A program made the position numbers and the translations under genes. From contig JALUUN010000301.1 of assembly GCA_027021325.1 (NCBI GenBank), forward strand, positions 1 through 10,910: a stretch of DNA of 10,910 nt. Direction: 5' to 3'. Positions 6,974 through 10,910 of the stretch are shown here, piece after piece. This DNA is from Planctomycetota bacterium (lineage in GTDB: Bacteria > Planctomycetota > UBA1135). Within the stretch, counting starts at the first letter, position 1. Each line of letters opens with the position of its first letter. The notes under the pieces are model-generated. The model saw only the letters and a list, made by a program, of their open reading frames with translations, was not told where the DNA came from and did no database searches.

Positions 6974-6979
6974 TAGGAT
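6974..6979 (+). promoter_or_regulatory. Possible -10 hexamer (TAGGAT) of the universal stress protein gene
   Basis: TAGGAT in the context TGGTAGGATGGGCG lies 38 bp before ATG 7018, giving an expected leader of about 30 nt that includes the ribosome binding site. It stands out in an otherwise nearly AT-free gap. No clear -35 box at the expected distance. Confidence 0.45.
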
Positions 6980-7004
6980 GGGCGCCCAGGGCTTATCCGA
7001 ACCT

Positions 7005-7010
7005 GGAGGA
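7005..7010 (+). promoter_or_regulatory. Shine-Dalgarno site of the universal stress protein gene
   Basis: GGAGGA with a 7-nt spacer to ATG 7018. It fixes the start codon and is one of only two strong Shine-Dalgarno sites in the window. Confidence 0.8.
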
Positions 7011-7017
7011 CAAGACC

Positions 7018-7464
7018 ATGAAGATCCAGCACATCCTCCTCACCACCGACCTCTCCGAAGAGGCTCTGCGCGCCTTCCAGCCGGTGCAGGAACTGGCAAA
7101 GCTCCACGGCGCCCGGATCACGGTCTTCCACATGGTGCCCGAGCTCCGGGCCGTGCCCCACGGCGCGCCACTGGCTCCGCCCATCGACCCGCCGGACCTG
7201 AGCTCCGTCGTCGAGGAGGCCCGCAACCGCCTGGACGACCAGCTCAGCCACCTGGACTCCGATGTGGAGGTCAAGGGCGTGGTCGTCGTCGGCGAGAGCG
7301 TCTGGAAGGAAGTCGCGAAGTTCGTGGAGGAGAACGGCGTGGACCTCATCGCCCTCAGCAGCCATGGCCGAAGCGGCTTCCGGCGCCTGGTCCTGGGCAG
7401 CGTGGCGGAGACCATCCTCCGCCACAGCCACGTCCCGGTGCTGGTCTTCCCGCGCCAGGATTGA
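7018..7464 (+). CDS. Universal stress protein, UspA family, single domain
   Basis: 148 residues, the usual length for a single Usp domain. The start MKIQHILLTTDLSEEALRA carries the conserved first strand and the Asp11 of the nucleotide pocket. The ATP-binding type signature near the C-terminus reads S114-S-H-G117-(x9)-G127-S128 (SSHGRSGFRRLVLGSVAE), then HSHVPVLVF. The first glycine of the canonical G-x2-G-x9-G-S/T is Ser114 here, while the rest is intact, so ATP binding is likely but not certain. Such proteins are small cytoplasmic dimers that bind nucleotides and support survival under stress or energy limitation. It is probably a single-gene transcription unit: a promoter-like hexamer and strong ribosome binding site lie upstream and a strong hairpin lies downstream. 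Confidence 0.95.
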   Translation: MKIQHILLTTDLSEEALRAFQPVQELAKLHGARITVFHMVPELRAVPHGAPLAPPIDPPDLSSVVEEARNRLDDQLSHLDSDVEVKGVVVVGESVWKEVAKFVEENGVDLIALSSHGRSGFRRLVLGSVAETILRHSHVPVLVFPRQD

Positions 7465-7530
7465 GGGCCGGGCCACCCTCCGCCGGCCGTCCGGGGAGGG
7501 GAATCCCACGGGGAAAGGGGAGAAAGGGAA

Positions 7531-7559
7531 CGGGCCGGCGGGCATGCCCCGCCGGCCCG
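7531..7559 (+). terminator. Strong 12-bp stem-loop after the universal stress protein gene
   Basis: CGGGCCGGCGGG (7531-7542) pairs perfectly with CCCGCCGGCCCG (7548-7559) around a 5-nt CATGC loop, 66 bp after the stop codon. GGAA just outside the left arm (7527-7530) can also pair with TTCC at 7567-7570 across a bulge. There is no T-tract, so the terminator call rests on stem strength and position. The remaining 160 bp to the next gene hold a purine-rich stretch before the hairpin and a promoter-like hexamer at 7649, with nothing else recognisable. Confidence 0.5.
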
Positions 7560-7648
7560 AAGTCCGTTCCAGGAAGGGAGCGGCGGCTTTCAGGCCGGCA
7601 CCCGCAGCCGGTCCCCGCGGAAGGGTGCGCAGGCGCGGGCGGCCACGG

Positions 7649-7654
7649 TAGGCT
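7649..7654 (+). promoter_or_regulatory. Possible -10 hexamer (TAGGCT) of the GH32 gene
   Basis: TAGGCT in ACGGTAGGCTCCCGG lies 68 bp before ATG 7723 and downstream of the 7531-7559 hairpin. It is the third TAGGnT hexamer upstream of a gene here. No -35 box recognised. Confidence 0.35.
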
Positions 7655-7722
7655 CCCGGAGCTTCGCGGCGGCCCCAGGTTCGCAGGCCCCTCTCCCCTC
7701 CGGCACCGGAGCGACGACCCCC

Positions 7723-9846
7723 ATGCCGTGGATGCGCGCCCTTGCCCTGGCTCTTGCGACGGCCGGCCTCCGTGCGCCCGCCGCCGTGGCGCAGGAGACC
7801 CCTTCGATCGGCGACAAGACCCTGGTCGCGTGGGTCACGCTGGCGGACCTCCACCAGCGAGGCGGCAGTGTCCTGACCCTCGAGAAGCCGGGCGGGGCCT
7901 TCGACGCCATCGTCTTCGGCGAGATCGCGCCCGGGAAGTGGATGGCCGGGAGCAACGAGTTCCTCCGGACGCACCGGGACCAGCAGGCCTGGCCGGAAGA
8001 GACCGCCGGACCGCAAACGCTCGTCCAGATCGCTCTCGTCTACCGGGGCGAGGAGATCGCGATCTACCGGAATGGACGCGTGTACTCCCGCTACACGGCC
8101 GGGGCCCGGGAGTCCTTCGGCGACGACAGCTTCGTCCTCATGGGCCTGCGCCATCTGGAGGCGGCTCCCGGGAACCGCTTCTTCACCGGTTCGATCGAGG
8201 AGGCCCGGATCTATGACACGGCGCTCAGCGCCGAACAGATCGCCTCCCTGGAACCCGGCGTGCCCCCGGCGCCCGAGCCGCTGGCCTGGTGGGACTTCGA
8301 GGACGGGAACGCCCGGGACCGGAGAGGCAGATTCCCCGTCACGACCCTCGTGGGCGCCGCCAGGGTCACCGGCGGCCGCCTGCACTTCGGCCCGGGCGGC
8401 GCCTGGCTCCTGGCTTCCGCGGAAGCGCCGCGGGCGTCCCCGACGGAGAGCGAGGCTGCCGCGGTGGCGAGGCGCTTGCGCGAGAGCCTGCTCCGGGATC
8501 CGCACCGTCCCGGCTACCACTTCGTCGTTCCCGAGGGCCGCGCCATCCCCTTCGACCCGAACGGAGCGATCTTCTGGAAGGGCCGCTACCACCTCTTCTA
8601 CATCTTCCAGGACGAGCGGGGGCACAACTGGGGGCATGTCTCCAGCACCGACCTCTTCCACTGGCGGCACCACCCGACCGGACTCGTGTCCGGCATGTTC
8701 AGCGGCAACTGCTTCCTGAACAAGGAGGGCCGGCCGACGATCAGCTATCACCAGGTAGGGCAGGGCAATGCCATTGCCGTGGCCCTGGACGACGAGCTGA
8801 ATGAGTGGGAGAAACTGCCGTCGAATCCGATCACGCCGGAGACCCGGCCGGGCGATCCGTTCCATGACCGATACCGTTCGTGGGATCCATACGCATGGGT
8901 CGAGGGAGACATCTACTATGCGATCTTCGGCGGCAATCGCCCGGCGCTTGTAAAGTCGGCCCGCCTTGAGGGCGAGTGGCAATACGTAGGCGACCTGATG
9001 GGTTGCAGCGTCCCCGGCGTCGCGATCGACGAAGACGTATCCTGTCCCGACTTCTTCCGCCTTGGCGACAAGTACATGCTGCTCTGCATCAGCCACCGCC
9101 TCGGTTGCCGCTACTACCTCGGCGACTGGAGGGACGAGAAGTTCTACCCGACCTTCCATGCAAGGATGAGTTGGGTAGACAATCTGTTCTTCGCGCCCGA
9201 GAGCCTGCTCGACGATCGAGGCCGCCGGATCATGTGGGCCTGGGTCTTCGACGATCCCGATTTCGGGACTCGCATGGACTATGGGTGGTCCGGCACGATG
9301 AGCCTGCCGCGGGTCCTGACCCTGGGTGACGACGGCATGCTGCGGATGAACCCGCCCCGCGAGATCGAAGGGCTGCGATACAACGAGAGGCGGCTGAGCC
9401 GCCTCTCAATCGCAGCCGACTCCGAGCAGACACTCGACGCCATTCGCGGCAACAGTATCGAACTGCGGATCGAGGCGGAGGTCCGGGACGCCAGTCAGTT
9501 CGGCCTAGAGGTCTGCCGTTCCCCGGACGGCGCCGAGGAAACGCGGATCTACTACGATGCCCTCGACAAGAAGCTGAAGATCGACACGCGCAGGTCGAGC
9601 CTCGGCCCCGGGTGGAAGGGAATCGAGGCCGGCCCCTTCGAGCTGAAGGCGGGCGAGTTGCTCACCCTGCGGGTCTTCGTCGACAAGTCGATCGTCGAGG
9701 TCTTCGCCAACGGCCGCCAGGCGGTGGTGCGCCGGATCTATCCCACGCGCCGGGACAGCGTGGGCGTCGCGCTGTTCTCCAAGGGCGGCCCGGCCACCGT
9801 CACCACCCTCCAGGCCTGGGACCTCATGCCTTCCAACCCCTACTGA
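7723..9846 (+). CDS. Secreted LamG-like plus GH32 family glycoside hydrolase (fructanase/invertase fold) with altered acid/base motif
   Basis: 707 residues. Residues 1-23 look like a signal peptide ending AVA before Gln24, so the protein should be exported. Residues about 33-177 resemble a LamG/concanavalin-like sandwich (IYRNGRVYSRY, FTGSIEEARIYDTALSAEQIASL). A second LamG-start-like strand (LAWWDFEDG) is at 187-195. The five-bladed GH32 propeller spans about 265-550: nucleophile motif FDPNG (Asp278), SSTDLFHWRHHP (308-318), transition-state motif SWDP (Asp388), and GWSGTMSLPRVLTL (521-534). The acid/base region reads EDVSCPDFF (437-445), with Ser440 where the usual WECPD has Glu. The C-terminal sandwich (about 575-705) carries LRVFVDKSIVEVFANG. 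GH32 enzymes cleave beta-fructosides such as sucrose, levan or inulin; activity here is uncertain because of that residue. ATG 7732 is an alternative start. No sugar transporter or fructokinase lies nearby. Third-position GC falls in the middle of the gene. Confidence 0.9.
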   Translation: MPWMRALALALATAGLRAPAAVAQETPSIGDKTLVAWVTLADLHQRGGSVLTLEKPGGAFDAIVFGEIAPGKWMAGSNEFLRTHRDQQAWPEETAGPQTLVQIALVYRGEEIAIYRNGRVYSRYTAGARESFGDDSFVLMGLRHLEAAPGNRFFTGSIEEARIYDTALSAEQIASLEPGVPPAPEPLAWWDFEDGNARDRRGRFPVTTLVGAARVTGGRLHFGPGGAWLLASAEAPRASPTESEAAAVARRLRESLLRDPHRPGYHFVVPEGRAIPFDPNGAIFWKGRYHLFYIFQDERGHNWGHVSSTDLFHWRHHPTGLVSGMFSGNCFLNKEGRPTISYHQVGQGNAIAVALDDELNEWEKLPSNPITPETRPGDPFHDRYRSWDPYAWVEGDIYYAIFGGNRPALVKSARLEGEWQYVGDLMGCSVPGVAIDEDVSCPDFFRLGDKYMLLCISHRLGCRYYLGDWRDEKFYPTFHARMSWVDNLFFAPESLLDDRGRRIMWAWVFDDPDFGTRMDYGWSGTMSLPRVLTLGDDGMLRMNPPREIEGLRYNERRLSRLSIAADSEQTLDAIRGNSIELRIEAEVRDASQFGLEVCRSPDGAEETRIYYDALDKKLKIDTRRSSLGPGWKGIEAGPFELKAGELLTLRVFVDKSIVEVFANGRQAVVRRIYPTRRDSVGVALFSKGGPATVTTLQAWDLMPSNPY

Positions 9847-9880
9847 CAGCCGCCGGATCAAGGGTTTCCGCCTCCCCCCT

Positions 9881-9924
9881 CGCCGCTTCCCGGGGGCTCC
9901 GGGGGCTGGGGCGGCCCCGCGGCG
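9881..9924 (+). other. G-rich intergenic hairpin region after the GH32 gene
   Basis: CGCCGC (9881-9886) can pair with GCGGCG (9919-9924), enclosing GGGGGCT direct repeats at 9892 and 9901 and a small GGGG-CGG-CCCC hairpin (9908-9918). It lies in the 174-bp gap between the GH32 stop and the sigma-factor start. It could act as a transcript end for GH32, but there is no T-run. Low-confidence structural observation only. Confidence 0.25.
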
Positions 9925-9960
9925 GAGACGGGGTCGAGAGCCCTCTGCGGCACCGGGAGG

Positions 9961-9988
9961 GCCGAAAAAAACCTGGAATGTCTTCGGC
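9961..9988 (+). promoter_or_regulatory. A-tract flanked by an inverted repeat upstream of the ECF sigma gene (candidate promoter/operator)
   Basis: GCCGAA (9961-9966) and TTCGGC (9983-9988) form a 6-bp inverted repeat enclosing seven consecutive A residues (9965-9971) and CCTGGAATGTC. Such an A-run is exceptional in this GC-rich DNA. The element ends 32 bp before ATG 10021. ECF sigma genes are often autoregulated, so this is the natural place for their promoter, but I cannot assign -35 and -10 boxes with confidence. A CCGGC/GCCGG hairpin (9992-10005) follows. Confidence 0.4.
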
Positions 9989-10020
9989 GCTCCGGCTGCG
10001 GCCGGCGTCTCCTTCAAGGG

Positions 10021-10632
10021 ATGAGCGATCCCCGGCCGCCCTGGCCGCCGGTCCCGGAACCCGGGCTCCTGACCCGGGTCCGCGCCGGCGACCCCCAGGC
10101 CCAGGACCGGTGGTACCGGCAGGAGTTCCCCGCCGTGTTCCGCCTCTGCCTGGGCTTCCTCGCCGACCGCGGGGAGGCCGAGGACCTCGCCCAGGACGCC
10201 ATGCTGCACCTCCTCGAGCGCCTCGACCGCCTGCCGCCGGACCGGCCCTACCGGCCCTGGCGGAGCGCCGTGGTCCTGAACCTGTGCCGCGACCGCCTGC
10301 GCGCCCGCAGCCGGCGGGCGCGCGCCGAGGCCCGAGCCGTCGAAGCCCTACGCACACGGGGCTCCCGTCTCCCCGACCCCTCCGACCGGCTGCAGCGCCA
10401 GGAGACGGCGCGCCTCCTGGAGGAGGCCCTGGCCTGCCTGCCGCCCCGGGAGCGCGAGGCCTTCGTCCTGCGCGATCTGGAGGAGATGCCCGCCGCCGAG
10501 GCCGCCCAGGCCCTCGGCGTCGAGCCCTCGACCCTGCGCACGCTCCTTTCCCTCGCCCGGCGCCGCCTGCGCCGGCTTCTCGGGCCGCACCTGGCCCCGG
10601 CCCCCGGAGGCGACGGCCATGCACGGACCTGA
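10021..10632 (+). CDS. RNA polymerase ECF-type sigma factor (sigma-70 family)
   Basis: 203 residues with the two-domain ECF layout. Region 2 runs from about 16 to 97: GDPQAQDRWYRQEFPAVFRL, then GEAEDLAQDAMLHLLERL, which matches the core-binding and -10 recognition helices, then WRSAVVLNLCRDRLR. Region 4 runs from about 135 to 188: LPPREREAFVLRDLEEMPAAE followed by the helix-turn-helix ALGVEPSTLRTLLSLARRRLRRLL, which reads -35 elements. Sigma regions 1.1 and 3 are absent, as expected. It would direct RNA polymerase to a small regulon when released from its anti-sigma partner. ATG 10021 is the first in-frame start; the AAGGG directly before it is too close to be a good ribosome binding site. 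The 3' end overlaps the next gene by 14 bp, a typical sigma/anti-sigma arrangement. The ECF group and target promoters cannot be assigned from sequence alone. Confidence 0.94.
   Translation: MSDPRPPWPPVPEPGLLTRVRAGDPQAQDRWYRQEFPAVFRLCLGFLADRGEAEDLAQDAMLHLLERLDRLPPDRPYRPWRSAVVLNLCRDRLRARSRRARAEARAVEALRTRGSRLPDPSDRLQRQETARLLEEALACLPPREREAFVLRDLEEMPAAEAAQALGVEPSTLRTLLSLARRRLRRLLGPHLAPAPGGDGHART
10606..10610 (+). promoter_or_regulatory. Internal Shine-Dalgarno site for the putative anti-sigma gene
   Basis: GGAGG lies inside the last codons of the sigma gene, 8 nt before ATG 10619. It supports that start codon and translation coupled to the sigma factor. Confidence 0.7.
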
Positions 10633-10910
10633 GGATCCCCTTCAGGCGCTGCGAGAGGCCTGGCACGGCCTCGAGACGCCCGACCCCGCCGGCGGCGCAG
10701 AGCCCGACGCCGCCATCCGGGCGAGCGTCGCGTGGCTGCGCTCGGCCTGGGCGACGGTCGAGATCCCGGCGGCCCCGGGTCTCCCGCGCCGGCGGCGCCT
10801 GCCCGCCCTGCGCGCCGCCGCCCTGCTCCTTCTCGCCGCCGGCGCCCTGCTCCTCCCCTTCCGGCAAGAACCCGCGCCAGCCGGCCCGGCGGCGGAGGCC
10901 GCCGTCCGGC
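10619..10910 (+). CDS. Putative membrane-anchored anti-sigma factor (3' truncated by window end)
   Basis: 97 codons are visible before the window ends; the frame is open throughout. The visible protein begins MHGPEDPLQALREAWHGLE, has an acidic/helical cytoplasmic-type N-terminus of about 60 residues, an RRRR cluster (57-60), and one hydrophobic segment (about 64-80, rich in Ala and Leu), then a Pro/Ala-rich outer part. This is the layout of a single-pass anti-sigma factor, with the N-terminus expected to hold the sigma factor at the membrane. No HxxxCxxC zinc motif is present, so it is not a canonical ZAS-type protein. Support for the gene: ATG 10619 overlaps the sigma stop by 14 bp, and GGAGG lies 8 nt upstream. 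The function is inferred from position and topology, not from recognised homology. It could instead be an unrelated membrane protein. Confidence 0.72.
   Translation, partial: MHGPEDPLQALREAWHGLETPDPAGGAEPDAAIRASVAWLRSAWATVEIPAAPGLPRRRRLPALRAAALLLLAAGALLLPFRQEPAPAGPAAEAAVR

Noticed and set aside
7465..7722. Possible small RNA or short gene between the stress protein and GH32 genes
   Set aside because: Short frames here translate to Arg/Gly-rich sequence without a ribosome binding site. Only a hairpin and a promoter-like hexamer are supportable.
5659..9159. A 1166-codon open frame on the minus strand
   Set aside because: It lies antisense to four well-supported genes and runs through intergenic DNA. 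Its predicted protein is low-complexity (Gly, Arg, Val, Glu rich) with no recognisable domain. It is a by-product of high third-position GC.
7723..9846. Polysaccharide utilisation locus around the GH32 gene
   Set aside because: No SusC/SusD-like, sugar transporter, fructokinase or additional glycosidase gene is adjacent. The gene stands alone between a stress protein and a sigma factor.
9892..9933. G-quadruplex candidate (runs GGGGG, GGGGG, GGGG, GGGG)
   Set aside because: The fourth G-run is separated by about 18 bases, and the C-rich intervening sequence would rather pair as ordinary hairpins. In such GC-rich DNA the runs are expected by chance.
9824..10867. 347-codon minus-strand frame over the sigma factor
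   Set aside because: The plus strand has clear sigma region 2 and 4 motifs. The minus frame is Gly/Arg/Ala low complexity.

Overview
The window is about 10.9 kb of very GC-rich bacterial DNA with strong G/C preference at third codon positions. That bias opens long antisense reading frames that are not genes. Every supported gene lies on the + strand, and there are no rRNA, tRNA, CRISPR or transposase genes. The set of genes (LamG plus GH32 secreted glycosidase, an ECF sigma factor with a membrane-anchored partner lacking a zinc motif, a dynamin-like GTPase and a POT-type transporter) would fit a Planctomycetota-like or other high-GC environmental lineage. That placement is an impression from gene content, not a demonstrated identity.

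Left part (1-3939), signalling and membrane: the window opens inside the C-terminal receiver domain of a hybrid histidine kinase or response regulator. Next is a six-helix membrane protein with a histidine-kinase-shaped cytoplasmic part that has lost the phospho-accepting His, the N-box Asn and the glycine boxes, so it looks like a pseudokinase. Seven bases later comes a 731-residue dynamin-family GTPase.

Middle part (3989-7464), transport and metabolism: a POT/PTR-type MFS transporter is followed after 23 bp by a class IV (branched-chain-type) aminotransferase, probably in one operon. A single-domain universal stress protein follows with its own promoter-like hexamer and a good Shine-Dalgarno site.

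Right part (7723-10910), secreted sugar hydrolase and regulator: an exported LamG-GH32 protein retains the GH32 nucleophile and transition-state Asp but has Ser where the acid/base Glu normally stands. After a 174-bp GC-rich gap comes an ECF sigma factor whose 3' end overlaps by 14 bp the start of a single-pass membrane protein, presumed to be its anti-sigma factor, which runs off the window.

The genes do not form one obvious pathway. The points most worth checking are the degenerate kinase beside the dynamin-like GTPase, the altered active site of the GH32 protein, and recurring TAnnnT (often TAGGnT) hexamers, two of which sit so close to start codons that the transcripts would be leaderless.
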